Origin: Hymenopellis radicata
Lineage: Eukaryota; Basidiomycota; Agaricomycetes; Agaricales; Physalacriaceae
DNA: 64,000 bases
Reading direction: 5' to 3'
Assembly (NCBI GenBank): GCA_015501595.1
Contig: JADNRX010000002.1
Span: forward strand, 806,001 to 870,000
In this document: one piece after another, positions 24,243-35,783 of the stretch
Layout: each line of letters starts with the position of its first letter
Position numbering within the stretch: position 1 is the stretch's first letter
Translations under genes and position numbers: made by a program
The notes under the pieces: generated by a model
Told to the model about the DNA's origin: nothing
What the model saw: only the letters and a program-made list of their open reading frames with translations
The model's database searches: none

Positions 24243-25959
24243 TCATCGCTTCATTCCAGCGATAGTTTCCGGGCCTGAAACCTTGCTCCAAGGAGATGTG
24301 GCGATGGGACCATAACGCAACACTGAGATGGCGTCTGTACCCAATGGACGTTTGACGGCGGGCGCGGTTACTGGAGTGCCCTGGCGCGCCTTCCACGCAT
24401 TACGGATCGCGGTAGAGCGTGCTAACAGCTGACAAAAAGGGTTGACATGAGTCGACGGCATAGAAAAGCCAACATGTCACTATTACCGCGTCTTTTTCGA
24501 CTCCATCGATGATGCTCTCGATTACGCCCTCTACGGTACTTCGATGGTTACCGTGAGGCTTATCGTCTCGGAACCGCATGAAGCGCCAGTGCCCCACCGC
24601 CACATCCCAGTGGACTTCGACGATGCGGTCGTCGTACTGTTCTCCTAAAAGCTTCATCCTGCGAAACGATGAGCCTTCATAGACACCAACGACGCGTAAA
24701 AGTCTTACTGTTCCCACTCGTCATCGTCCACATACATATCGTCGTACTGTTCGTAACGTTCACCGCCGAGCCACTGGTGTAACAAGAACACAGGTTTAGC
24801 ATGGAAGTCTGGCTGTGACGGATTCGACACTAAAGGCGGAAAGCGTAGTTCCAGTTTAAAATCGATAGAGTTTTCGGATGCGGATTTCCATTTCATTCTG
24901 CGCGTCTTTGTGAATCTAGGCATTCAACAGCCCGATAACCACGTACATGTTTGGATCCGTTCCCGGCGAATAAGGCGCGTTAACGCAAGTATAAATGAGT
25001 CCATCCGTTCCGTGTTGCAGCGCGGGAATGTCGATGGTGAAAACTTGTTCCACATTGTAGGATGACTTGATTTGTTTGACCTTGATGCTAATTGAAATGA
25101 GTCGTGTCAAGGCTTCGCAGTTCAAGGCAGCGTTGCTCACTCAAACGGGAGGTTCTGGGCCATTTGAGGGTGGTCCCTAAGCATCTGCGAGTATGGCTTG
25201 TAGAACCATTCAGTAAGTCTCTACAGATGTATGAGCGTAAGTTTGTACAGCTGGTTAGGTGTGCGTACCCCATATCTTTTATCGAGTGGCCTGGGCATGA
25301 CATTTTGTCCATCGGCGACGAGACAATCGAACGCGAGATAACGAAGGGTGGTCTACAACGAGTCACGACACGTCGCGCGAGGACATACAAAGTGGCACAC
25401 CTGGCCGGAGTTGGGATCCTTGTCCATGACAAGCTCTCCATCAACAATGGTGCTTCCGAGGGGGTTCTTGAGATTCATGTGATGTGGAAAGAAGAGTCCG
25501 TCCTGGAGGTAGTATTCATTGTGGCGGTTGATCTGGCCCACGACGTGAACGAGGTGGATATGCGCCGTAGGTAAAAGCTCACAAGATACGTGTCCTGCTG
25601 TCCACCTCCAGACGAACATACAAATAGCAACACTCGAAGTCCGTCGGATTTCTCGCATACCCAGTAGCTACGTTGATGAATAGAGAGCTGTAAGAAAAGA
25701 AAAGCCGCTCACTCCTCTCTTTCAAGTTTCGCGAGATCCCGTGTCAGGAAGCTGACAGGCTGACTTCCGGGGAATCTGACATGTAATGAGGGCGCGTGCA
25801 CAGCACCCGGAAGGGCTGTAAAACGCACCGTTGGTTGTTCAAATTGCAAAGACGAGTGACGGTGCTCTTGAGATAAAAGTCTTGTTGTGAATTCGCGGGC
25901 ACGAGCGTGCCAGGAATGTCTGGATCTGGGATGGGCATCCAAGAAAGTGCTGGTTGCAA
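24243..25959 (-). CDS. CEG1: mRNA-capping enzyme, guanylyltransferase subunit
   Basis: Adds GMP to the 5' end of nascent mRNA in the nucleus. Ten exons (25959-25829, 25775-25713, 25667-25583, 25532-25401, 25352-25269, 25220-25141, 25087-24947, 24897-24709, 24658-24487, 24428-24243) total 1263 nt, 420 residues. The active-site lysine motif is YWVCEKSDGLRVLLF (KxDG, motif I). Later elements are GSTIVDGELVMD (motif III), YLAFDCLVADG (motif IIIa), GTDGLIYTCVNAPYSPGTDP (motif IV) and NIMKWKSASENSIDFKLELR (motif V). The C-terminus IEVHWD-type segment VEVHWDVAVGHWRFMRFRDD (motif VI region) is present. A second in-frame ATG at 25938 (MPIPDPDIPG) may be the true start. Unlike many genes here the frame is intact. 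Confidence 0.94.
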
Positions 25960-26169
25960 AAGGGAATGAACGCCAAAGCCAAAACAAGGCTGTGCAGTGT
26001 TTGGCTGCTTACATCACACCAAGGAAGCGCGCGCCAAGTTCACACCAAGTAGTTCGTTGACTCGTTGATTTTGAATACAGCAGATGGAGAAAAGAGAACA
26101 AGATTTAAACGATGATACAGGAACTACTATGACTACTACACGACAGCAAAAGCACAACAGACAGCGTTC

Positions 26170-26918
26170 ACCGGTCCTCAGCCCATTCCTGAAGGCGATG
26201 AGCGTCAGGGATAAGAAACGCGATGAAAGGACACGTACATTCTCCTTCTTGATCTGGGCCTGAAAAAAAAAAGATAAATCGTCAGAATGAGTCGTGTTGA
26301 CAAGGATCAGGGGTATTCACCTCCTCTTCCGGAGTAAAGTCGTTGACGATGTTGAACAGCTTGCGAATTTCTTCGGGGGTCTTTCCCTTGATCATGTTGG
26401 CAACTGTCTTGCAGCCGACATCGCTAAGACGGAAGCGTGAGAAGAAGAGAATATCTGAGAATAAGCGCCACAAACAGAAGTGACTTGATGTCAAGGTAAT
26501 TGGCGGCGAGGATGATCTCAAAGAGCATCTCCTGGTCAACGGTGATGAACTTTTGGTCCCATTCGCTGATGTCGGTGGTGCGTTTGCGGGTGTCGTCCTG
26601 GCTCGAGTCGGCATCCGGCGCTGGTAGGGGCTCACCGCGGTGGTGTTCGCAGTACTCAAGCACCTGGACGAGACAGTGAGCACATCGGCGAGCAAGAGAC
26701 AAAGGTGACTACCTTCTTCAGCACACTGGACGAGACGTTAGGTAGAGGGATGGGCTGATCTGACTCGCCGACATCTGCACGTTGCGATGTGAGCCACTTG
26801 TGGCTGAAAAAAAGACGATAGCCACACCTTCAAGCATGTTCTTGATAAGGACAGAGCGCTCGACGACGTCCTTGTCAGTGTTGAACTGCTCGTTGTCGGA
26901 GGTGACGAGTAAGACCAT
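26170..26918 (-). CDS. SKP1: SCF ubiquitin ligase subunit Skp1
   Basis: Adaptor linking F-box proteins to cullin-1 in SCF ligases. Six exons: 26918-26828, 26774-26713, 26663-26476, 26423-26321, 26259-26239, 26190-26170; total 486 nt, 161 residues as expected. Signatures are [68 protein letters not shown] and [20 protein letters not shown], with the invariant tail KENEWAEDR. The last two exons are only 21 nt each. The gene is divergent from bL27m, with 154 bp between start codons. The frame is intact. Confidence 0.96.
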
Positions 26919-27072
26919 TTTGACAGTAGAGGCGGGTGTTTATGAACTGTTGTAGATTTGGTGAAAGAGGCAGTGATAGATCGGGGCCGTTGGGGCACGT
27001 TATAAGCTGAGATGCCGCTTACAAATGCCGGCTGCCCAAGGTCTGTGCGCTGATCAAGTTTATTGTACTTTG

Positions 27073-27655
27073 ATGTCTTTTCTTCGCTGCATCGACCGCG
27101 TAACTAGCCCTTTTTCCAATTTTGGTGTGTTTCTTTGTTCGCTGGCCTTGTTCTCTGTTATGGAACAATAGACAGGCCTTGGGGCGGTCAGAACTGCAAC
27201 AAAACGAGCCGGAGGAACAATTGCCAATCATGGCAGCTCCCCAGGAAAGCGGCTCGGTGTCAAAAAATTCTCTGGTGCATTGTCCTCTCATTGCTTCAAG
27301 CACAAGAGACTTATTATCGTGGCGCAGATCAATACGTGATACCAGGCAACATTATTGTTCGCCAACGGGGCACCGTCTTTCATCCGGCTGCGAATGCGAG
27401 TCGTGACTTTCTCTGCAATATGTCTCTGACGCTGTTACTCTTCAGGTCGGCATAGGCCGTGACCACACCATATTCGCTCTGATTCCTGGCTACGTGCGGT
27501 TCTACAAGCAAAAATACATGAACGGCGAGCGCAAGTATGTTGGCGTCGTACGCGTCAGAGGCGAGACGCTACCGCGCGATGAGATGGAGCGAGGGCGGGA
27601 TCGTTATTTTGGATTGAAAAATCTCAATGCACCCCTAGCAGACGCGGCTGTATGA
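27073..27655 (+). CDS. Mitochondrial large-subunit ribosomal protein bL27m
   Basis: Bacterial-type L27 of the mitochondrial ribosome, near the peptidyl transferase centre. Exons 27073-27124, 27176-27274, 27328-27395 and 27446-27655 give 429 nt, 142 residues. A short basic leader (MSFLRCIDRVTSPFSNF) is followed by RTATKRAGGTIANHGSSPGK, RLGVKKFS, YVIPGNIIVRQRGTVFHP, IGRDHTIFALIPGYVRFYK and ERKYVGVVRVRGE, all typical of L27m. The first exon was chosen because it restores the phase into GLGAVRTATKRAGG. The third intron appears to use a GC donor (AAT|GCGAGT). Confidence 0.92.
27396..27445 (+). other. Probable GC-AG intron in bL27m
   Basis: Donor AAT|GCGAGT, acceptor CTTCAG|GTCGGC. It joins TVFHPAAN to VGIGRDHTIF in frame. 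The only nearby GT donor (GCGA|GTCGTG) gives a wrong frame. Confidence 0.65.
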
Positions 27656-27729
27656 CTTTAATACAGACTACTTTCCAATCCTATACCCGTCGCTAATCAG
27701 AACATCACCGCATCGCCGTTGCCGCACCC

Positions 27730-27737
27730 TATATATA
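27730..27737 (+). promoter_or_regulatory. TATA box
   Basis: TATATATA about 33-40 bp before the start codon at 27770, the right spacing for a very short 5' UTR. Confidence 0.5.
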
Positions 27738-27769
27738 GGCCCTTCTCTTTCTCAACGTTCATCACCACC

Positions 27770-28672
27770 ATGTCCACCACTGTCAAGCTCACCATTGCCC
27801 CCTCAAGCCATCGCGTAGGCCGCCCTCTGTCCTAAAAGCTGTGCTTGTCTAACATTTACCAGACCTTCCTTCCGAGAGCGCCATTCTAGCTGCGGGCAAG
27901 GACCTCATCGACTCCACCGAGTCGTGGAAGGCTGGGAAAACCTACCACAAAGTCGTCAAGACATACTACCGCCCAAAATACCCCGAGGACGGCGCACAGT
28001 GGCACTGTCGCGTCAGCCAACACCCTGCCAGCGAAGCAACCTTCGACCAAATCTGGAGCAAACTGGGGGCAGACAAAGCGCTCCATGAGAAAGAGTACGT
28101 CTAACCTTGCATCCTCACACTTTTTAACGCCGCATCTCCCAGGTTCATACCCGACATTCACAAGGTCACAAAAGTCAAGGAAATCTCGCCCACTCAAACT
28201 ATATGGACATTGTATTACAAGTTTACTCCGCCTCTCAAAGCGCGGGTCTTTACCGTATTACAAGTCGTGCACCTCAAAGAGACCTCTCCCCGCAGCGGGT
28301 AAGTGTTCCCACAAGTATCCTTCATTGACGACGAGCCACAAAATTAGGATGATCATCTCCATCCCCGTTGACCTCTCCGAAGACCCCGAGCTTGCCGCCC
28401 TCGAGGAAAAGGCAATCAAAGGGCGCTACGTCAGTGTGGAACGATTGACAGAACTGGACGATGGCTCGACAGAGTGGCGCATGGCTACGTCAAGCACGCC
28501 AGGCGGCAGTATACCCGCGTTCATCGTCGAATCGAGCATGCCCAGTAAAATAGCAGAGGTAAGCGCCGTTGTTCCTCGATCCCACGCGTCTTTTGACGTC
28601 TTCCCATAGGATGTGCCTCATTTCATGAAGTGGCTGCAAGGCTTGCCCCAGCCCATCGAATGCAATGCTTGA
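27770..28672 (+). CDS. DUF3074 / START-like domain protein
   Basis: Exons 27770-27814, 27863-28094, 28143-28298, 28348-28558, 28610-28672. The pattern GKTYHKVVKTYYRP, ATFDQIWSKLGADKA, ISPTQTIWTLYYKFTPPLKA, RVFTVLQVVHLKETSPRSG and EWRMATSSTPGGSIPAFIVE matches the fungal DUF3074 family, a lipid-transfer (START) fold without known ligand. The N-terminus reads correctly only if the C-run near 27798-27802 has one more C: then it gives L-T-I-A-P-L-K-P-S and joins exon 2 in phase (235 residues). As written it shifts frame. No signal peptide; likely cytosolic. The gene starts 115 bp after the bL27m stop on the same strand. Confidence 0.8.
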
Positions 28673-28737
28673 GCCAGTGGCTCTGGTGGACGTTGTACAC
28701 ATAATATTATTCCTGTCTTTAGGCGTCTTTCTATCTC

Positions 28738-30850
28738 TTAGGCAAGTTCTATATATCGTTCCACTGTTGAACATTTTAGCTTCGAACGGTATGAGATACA
28801 CGAGGCTTACCTTCCCAGTTCGTGACCGCCTCATTCCACAATTTAACTTCGTGCTCTCTTGTACCCCCAAAGTGTTCGACAAACACGTCACCGAACATCT
28901 CGGGCTCACGCGCCACACTATCCGGCTGCATCATGCGCGTCGTGGCCGTTTCTAGAGACACTGGAAGCATCCTGACCTTGCCGTTCTTCTTATCCTCTGG
29001 CGAGAAATGTGAGATGGGCGGAATGGTAAGCTTCATCTTCTTCTCGATGCCACGAAGACCCAGGAGGAAGACTGCGCTCAGCGCAAAGTACGGGTTCATG
29101 TCCGCACCGGGAACACGAACCTCGAACCGTGTAGCTGAAGGAGGCACAGACGGCGGGGATAGAACACGGATGGACGCAGCGCGCGAGTCGTATCCGTAAG
29201 TTACGGCATTGGGAGCCCAAAACGCTTCGCCTCCAACGAGGCGCTTGTAGCCGTTGATCGTCGGGACCAGCTATATACGATTAGGAGGGGCACAATCGTG
29301 CTTGGACAGACATACCATGGGCATAACTATGATTGGGTGGTCAGCGCAATATATATCACAGACGTGGAAACTTACCATCGGCAATACCGTCCAACACGCC
29401 AGCGAGGAACTGTTCGGCAACTTCGCTGATGTACTTGGTGTCATTAAATGCGGCACCTTCGCGTCCCTTGGCAACATCAGATTTCGGAAGAGCAAAGATG
29501 TTGTCGCCAGCTTCGTTACGCAGAGAAACATGGATATGTCTGCAAGGTGTCAAAAACAATCAGGTTGCTGCAGTAAGATGCATACCCGCTGCATCCGGGA
29601 AGCTAGAAAATATGTCAGATAAGTAGATCCTCCTCCTGTGGATCAACTCACGTTACCCCATGGCTTAGCCATGAAACTGGGAACCACGCCATGCCTCATG
29701 CCTATACTCTTTGTCAAGTATTTGAACAGAATAGCGTTGTCCGCCATTCTCAAAGCGCTTGTGTAGGCAAGGGCGGTCTCAAGCACGCCTGGACCGGTTT
29801 CGGTATCTGTAGGTGGATGTTAGAGAAGGTGGAGAGTAAGCATAGAAGGCATTACGATGTCCTTCAATGTCTACACCAAATTGTGTAGCAAGATTGAAGA
29901 TGTCGTGGAAGTAGTCATTGTTGAGCTGAGTCCGCAAGAGAGAATATCCGTGCACTATCATCTGAAGCGTGAGCAAGAGAGGAAAGAGAGGATCGATTGA
30001 CATACTTCCTGGCGTTAGCGGAGTCAAGTTATGGAAATTCTTCTGGGCCAAGGTCTCGGGCGTTTCTAATGACGAGTTGAAGTCAACATGGTAAATAGGC
30101 GCTTGAGCAACGCACCTTTGAAGTTGAAGAACTGGAAAACGCGTAAATTTAATGAATCGAAAGGTCGCGTAAAAGCCGGCGTACCTCGTACTCAACGCCA
30201 GCAAAACATTGATATCCACGCGAGCTCGCGCGATCCGTAGTTATCTTAAGGATGCTGCGGGGGTCAACGACCAGCGGCTCTCGCGACTCGGGATCCTGGA
30301 AAGATACGAGGAAGAAGGGAACATTATCTTCCCAAGGAATGCGGCGATAGGTGGAAAGATCAATAGTCGCTATAAGATCACGATAACCGTTTGCCTTGTT
30401 CGATATCAGCAGTTCTCTGGAGTAAACGGCATCATGGATGTCCCATCCGCTGCGACCAAGATAAGTACTTGATCCGCATCGCGGACGATAGAGGAGACAC
30501 GCACAACACGACGCTACAGAAGCCAAATCCGTCCGGTTTAGCAGCACTGATAAACTTCTCCTTGCTCTGGAGGCATCGGGTTGTCAGTCTGTTGTTCGGG
30601 CAGAGTAGCGAAACGGACCCGCCATGAATTTGCCTCGGAGAACACCATCGACTGTAGGAAGAGTTGGATAAGACTGGCACTAGGCCATCAAGAAGAAATG
30701 GATGCTGACCATCGATACCTACCACAATATCAGTAAACCGATGACTGTGGAGTAGGCAGTGAACGTACCCGCGACCTTGACCTTGATATCACACTCGAGA
30801 AGACTGCTTAGATCTGCTAGGGACTTGGGAGCGCCACGGGTAGGAGACAT
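28738..30850 (-). CDS. Glutamine synthetase-like protein (FluG C-terminal type)
   Basis: Type I-like glutamine synthetase fold. The N-terminus MSPTRGAPKSLADLSSLLE leads to VAGIDVDGVLRGKFMA, then AAKPDGFGFCSVVGWDIHDA, AGVEYE, PSFMAKPWGN, GCSGHIHVSLRNEAGDN, GYKRLVGGEAFWAPNAVTYG and TRFEVRVPGADMNPYFALSA (ATP/glutamate site) and ends NWVERYIELA. At least eleven exons. First ones are 30850-30769, a nine-base exon 30718-30710, 30651 to about 30620, 30566-30508, 30449-30185 and a 16-base exon 30131-30116; the last exon is 28763-28738. One extra G near 30618-30620 breaks the third exon's phase, and another junction near 30006 does not fit. Whether it makes glutamine or acts in development, as FluG does in moulds, cannot be told. 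Confidence 0.85.
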
Positions 30851-31236
30851 GTATATCGATGGACAATGAATACGATTGGATCAGGTTTGCGAGGTGGAGG
30901 CGAGTTGTAGAGATGGGGGAGCAAAGTAGACCTCTATATAGAGTCAGGGGCCTGCATATGCAGCTAATGCGGATCAAAATCCTCCGTCTGACGTCGCAGC
31001 CACTTATCGGCTCAGCGCTAGTTCGGACGACGAACACTGGCAAATGCACACGCGACGCTAATGCGGGATTTCGCGCTGTCTGACGCGATGACGGCGTATG
31101 CGCCGCGACACGGGCGCAAAAAACGCTGCTCGACTCGAGACCCAAAATCAGAGCTAACATAGAGCTTACTTGGCATGAGTACTAGAACTCCATATTGAAC
31201 ATCTTTACCGTTCCAAGACCTTGAATATTTGACTAT
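30851..31236. other. Upstream region of the glutamine synthetase-like gene
   Basis: A TATATAG lies within the palindrome CTCTATATAGAG at 30932-30943, about 85 bp before the start codon and may be the TATA box of the minus-strand gene. Nothing else is recognised. Confidence 0.4.
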
Positions 31237-31336
31237 TACACCGCGAAACACAGATCTAGTGGAAAACAGTGAAATCAGGGTTTAGTGAAAATCAGAAATG
31301 TTCCTACAATGTTTCAGTGATCGTGCTAGAGGATTC

Positions 31337-31356
31337 CACTGGCCAAGAAATATGTG
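31337..31356 (+). repeat. Left subterminal inverted repeat
   Basis: CACTGGCCAAGAAATATGTG, the partner of the right repeat at 32023-32042. Confidence 0.75.
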
Positions 31357-32022
31357 AATTGCAGTGGAACGTTCACTGAATTTCTGCTGCAAGCCTCGGC
31401 ACGTCTTCGGCCACGGAGTCATAGTGCCGTGAGGCATGCGGACCGTCAGCGGACTTTGTAAATTTCTTCGTCTCGCCCAAGTCTCGCCTGCATCTTACCA
31501 GCACGGCTCATGGGTGCTCCAGGACTGGCACCTGCTCAGGCTCCTGGGCTCGCCTCGCTCCCACCGCAATTCCCCTTCACTCACTCCTCGACTTGGGCTA
31601 TGCCGTTGCAGCGCAGCGTCGTGCGTAGCAAAGCGCTATGCCCGACTCCTGTTCGTTCGTCCTCGGAGTCCTGCTTCGTGCGTCCGTCGTTGTTCGTGGC
31701 GCGCGCTTCCTTCACCTCGATGCCTAAGGCCACCTCCCTCTATGCACCTCCATTTGTTGTCGCATGCAGCGGCGCCGCAGCACCGATAATTACAGCCCTT
31801 TCGCGTACACGTCGACACTGCTTCTTTATCCATGTCTCTCAGTTACAATGTATATTGAGCCTATATTACCACAATAATTCCATTCCTGCCCGCCTATTTG
31901 CACACTACATTCTAAGTATTGGGAGTAACAGAATCGTCCAAGAATCGTCGGACAGAGGGTTTTGCAGGTAATGAAAATCTCGGGACAGGTCAGTGCATAA
32001 TAGGTTAAGAGCCACTGAAAAC

Positions 32023-32042
32023 CACAGATTTCTTGGCCACTG
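32023..32042 (-). repeat. Right subterminal inverted repeat
   Basis: Reverse complement reads CAGTGGCCAAGAAATCTGTG, 18 of 20 matches to the left copy. Confidence 0.75.
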
Positions 32043-32211
32043 AATTTCACTGAACACTCCAGTGATTTACCTAGATCGACCCATGCAGTGAAATTCAGTG
32101 AAATCATGCTTTGCGGTGTATGAGTGTCAACGTCAAAGAGTCTGCAGGCGTCACTTTCCAAAAGTAGTCGCGCCGACCTCGCGTAAGTCGATCATTCGAG
32201 TCTAGGCTTGC

Positions 32212-33548
32212 ATGTCGACCACCATATTGCAGACACCCGCGCCAGTCAGCTCATTATCTATCGCGGGGGACTATTTGTTCACTGGATGTGGTACGACATC
32301 ATTATATCATGTTTGATTATTCTTCATGCATATCCTGAAGACGATGGGACTTTACGCGTCTACAGCCTGTCGGGCCAACGAAACGTGCTAAAAGCTGTAA
32401 GAGGCCTTGGCTCTGAGGTCTCTTCTATCGCATGTATACCTGGAGCAGGATCTAAAATTCCAGATGTCTGGCTTGCTTGTGGAATTCGGGTGAGCACCTT
32501 ATTTGCCTCACCAACACATCGGAGTCTCACGTTGACAGGTTTTGCACTTTGCCCTGGAATCGACAAAGATGATACTTGGACGCTGTGATGCTTTACATTC
32601 CATCGAAATATGTTCTTGTGAAGACGACGTTTTAAACGAGGTCGGTCAAGTCGCTGCCTTCGTACCGGAGCACCATCTGAGGATGTTAGCTAGATCTGCT
32701 TGGACGAAAACGACTCCACGTTGGCGTTTAGTTCAGACTCTGGGCTGTTTGGGGTTGTGGATCTATCAACGATGGCCGTGAAAACTATGAAAACAAAGCA
32801 CACTAGCGTACGTTCCATGATCTAACCGTCTCCTCAGCCTAACATGTGTATAGATATGTGGATCCGTCAGGTTCATACCAGCTCGACCTCGAGAGCTCGT
32901 AAGTGGTGGTTATGACAAGCACTCTTACACTTCGACCACGTACAAGGGAATATCCTCTCCCAGTATGATATTCGTATGTCCATACCGATGTCCATCTTCT
33001 CGTCGTTAACGCGCTTCATATAGCTGCACCTCTCGTGGTCGGCGGAACTACTCTGTCCCCTCCCTTTGTACTGTGTCTTGCTATTTCTAGCAATGGCCTC
33101 ATTGCGGCTGGTACTGCTGACGGCCGTTCTTGTCCTTGGAAAAGGAGGGATCAAACGACCATCGAAGAAAAAGTCGAGAAAATGGAACGGATTAGATTCT
33201 CGTCATACTATCAGCCGGGTATTGTCCACCGGGCCAATTGTTTGCTGTGTAAGTACTCCATACATTTGTGCAAACAACTTTCTCACTAGGATCAACACAG
33301 AGCAATTTTCTCAACCGGACGTCCTGACGTTTTCGAGTCTCCTGGGCACCATTTATCATACCCGCATTTGCATTGACGAACAGTCAGAGGAAGATACGAT
33401 TACAAAGCTGTGGAAAGGCGAAACGGAAAACATCGCGAAGGTCAACGCGTTAGTGGTGGTTAACGAAAAGATTGTTGTTGGAGGCATTGCACATGATGGA
33501 AAAGGCATAACTGATATCATAGAGATCCAGATATCCTCTGCAACATGA
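32212..33548 (+). CDS. WD-repeat protein, frame-broken
   Basis: First exons: 32212-32290 (MSTTILQTPAPVSSLSIAGD), then one starting with DDGTLRVYSLSGQ and one with VLHFALESTKMILG. Further blocks are LDENDSTLAFSSDSGLFGVV, CGSVRFIPARPRELVSGGYD, LLHFDHVQGNILSQYDI, LSPPFVLCLAISSNGLIAAG, and the C-terminal LWKGETENIAKVNAL. This is a single beta-propeller with a basic insert (KKKSRKWNGLD) seen in an uncharacterised fungal WD40 family, about 400 residues long. Two frame changes are needed, near 32917-32921 (GGYDK to LLHFD) and near 33121-33127 (GTADGR to VLVLGKGG); both fit one missing base. The intron near 33250 was not resolved. The gene begins 93 bp after the transposon, so the element sits in or near its promoter. 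Confidence 0.7.
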
Positions 33549-34033
33549 ACAATCTACACATTCACCCACTGACCACAGTTCTTGACTGCACAGTGGCCGC
33601 ACTAGTATGTATTCAGGATGTCGGGACCGGGAAATCCGCTTACAAGGCCAGAAGAACCCCAGCACTCGACGTGCTTGACATCTTTGTAGGTCTCGATTAG
33701 CTTATACGGACACAGGTACACGCGGATGTTATACTACTTATAGTGTACATAGGTTCCGAATGTGCACCTCGTCTTAAGACCACCATCATCCAAGTGTCTA
33801 AGCGACTAGCCGAGTCTCGTACCTACATCTTGTTACGTATCTTGTAGGGCCCATCGAATGGCTTTCAGCTTCTGCTTCCTTTGTCTATCCTCGCTAGCAC
33901 CTGTCTACGATAAACTTGACGATAGCTCGAGTAGATGCCTCTGCGCAGTGGATTTACTTACAAACTGAGCAAATAATTTCAGGTGCACTCCATCTCCTCA
34001 TATTTGTGTTTCCTTCCTCCTAACGTTGAGTAG
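33549..34033. other. Intergenic, nothing recognised
   Basis: Stretch between the WD-repeat gene and the MYND gene. No gene, RNA or repeat recognised. Confidence 0.45.
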
Positions 34034-35783
34034 ATGCACAGAATCAATAGGCCTCGTAGAGAATTATCTCTCGTAGAGGCAGCTGAGAACGCACCCTCCA
34101 GTCGCGTCGCCTTCCAGCGATTATCCGCCCTGCTACGGGAAAAACTTGCAAGAATGTCCGTCGCTAGAAACACGTCCGAACCCATCCGACAACGCCAAGG
34201 ATCATCTCAATCTCGCCGTACAGTGTCTTCAGGCGCTCCGAACGAGCCTCGATCGCGGTCTCCTCGAACTCGCCAATTCCCAAGCCGCGAGCCGTCTCCT
34301 CGTCCAGCTGTATCCGTCGGTAACCTCTTGGCTCGCATACTACATCCATCACATCGTCATTCCCGACCGCACAGACGAATTCCAATTCTTCGGCCTCCAA
34401 TCTGTTTTGTCCTCCATCATTTTGCATTACTGCACAGATCCAGTCCTCTACCCCGCATCGCCGCCCCAGGATGGTAGTATCTATCTGCCCAATCTTCATC
34501 CCCCTTTTATTCCACATCCATCATTCTGGCATTGTGCAAGTCCAATACGACATGCTCAGTGATCTGCTCAAATCCATTGCTTTTGATGGAACTTGACGCC
34601 GCGGACTACGATGCAGAACCTATGTGGCGCATGAGCTGTACCAGGCTGTAGTCCGTGACGTGGATTCCGTCATCTCCGCATATATAGTAGTCACCACACA
34701 CTGCTCGATTCCGACTCGTCGATAACCAGACTGCAGACGACTGGTTGAAGCGCCTACGATCGCGTTCATTCCGTTACATTATTCATCATCTGCGCAAAAT
34801 ACTGTCAGGATAGTGGCGTGATGCACAAACTCTACGAGCGCGGCCAATTTCGATTGATCTATCGGTCCCTCTCGCTCATGGCTTCCTCCAAGAATCTTCA
34901 TCGGCTGGTCTACGGCATGCATGGCGGAGCCGCAAATCGCACGAGAACGAATATCTGGGACTGCCTCTTGTGTCATGGCGAACACCCTCCCTGACAACCC
35001 CCGTCTTCCCCTTATTCAGCTTGCATATGACGAACGGTTCCTTCCGAGCGTCTTCAAACTCTACCGACTCATAACGCACTCCTGTTCCCCCTCTGAGACG
35101 ACTCGAGAAACTCAAGCAGCGATCATCACCAAATGCGTACATCCGTTCATCAAATACATCGCGTATTATTCCATTATGAAGCTCGCCAGGAAAACGCGTC
35201 GGCAAATCATGCAGTTAAGCGGGATTGAAGAAATCAGTGATATATGGAAGTCCTATCTCGACAGAGTTGCTGAGCTGGAGGAGGCTCATGATACGTATAA
35301 GATGAATCCCCCCGCGATATGTGATGCAGAGAATGTAGGTTTTCCTAAAAGCTCGTCCTTCTCATTTGCTTACTCCGTCGCAACAATAGTGTCCAAATCG
35401 GCAGACGACACCAGACACATTGATGGGTTGCGCTGGTTGCGGATAAGATATCTCTACTGCTCGCGCGACTGTCAACGCAAAGATTGGTTAGCTGGCCACC
35501 GCGAAAGATGTCTCGAGATACGAATTTCTGCCACAAGTACGTTCCACCTCCCCTCGACTCGCGGGAACTGAACTCTGAACCTTCACAGCGAACAATGGCT
35601 ACCCCGACGCGGCATACTCTCGAGACCGACACTTTCCTCCAGATGCTCATGCAGCAGTACATCGCCGGGTTCAGAAACGAGGATCCCGCCATGGTTCGCT
35701 TCGTCGACTTTACACAGCCCAAGGTCGAAGCAACATTGGTGGACCCCGAGAAGTTATCGCGGTTCAGAGCCGAACTTGGATGA
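34034..35783 (+). CDS. MYND-type zinc finger protein, frame-broken
   Basis: The N-terminus MHRINRPRRELSLVEAAENA continues (after a frame change near 34150) into NPSDNAKDHLNLAVQCLQAL and a helical region. A MYND finger near the C-terminus reads C-P-N-R then GCAGCG, then YLYCSRDCQRKDWLAGHRERC, all zinc ligands kept. MYND fingers bind short proline-rich peptides in partner proteins; the helical part is typical of mushroom-specific MYND families of unknown role. The last exon ends at FTQPKVEATLVDPEKLSRFR. Frame changes are also needed at 35440-35445 (between GCG and RYLYC) and 35633-35637 (TTTCCTCC); each equals one base. Internal exons at about 34560-34920 were not resolved. Confidence 0.65.

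Larger units (their letters stand above)
31239..32118. mobile_element. Non-autonomous DNA transposon with inverted termini (880 bp)
   Basis: The left end CACCGCGAAACA and the reverse complement of the right end CACCGCAAAGCA are near-identical, and each end is flanked by TA, the apparent target duplication. Inside the termini both ends are packed with CACTG/CAGTG motifs. A 20-base subterminal repeat at 31337-31356 recurs inverted at 32023-32042 with 18 of 20 matches. No transposase frame is present; the GC-rich core has only unsupported open frames. I infer a MITE-like element of a TA-inserting superfamily. The family cannot be named from the sequence alone. Confidence 0.75.

Noticed and set aside
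31510..31971. 150-codon frame inside the transposon as a transposase
   Set aside because: No acidic catalytic residues, zinc finger or helix-turn-helix pattern; composition follows the GC-rich core. It does not resemble any transposase I know.
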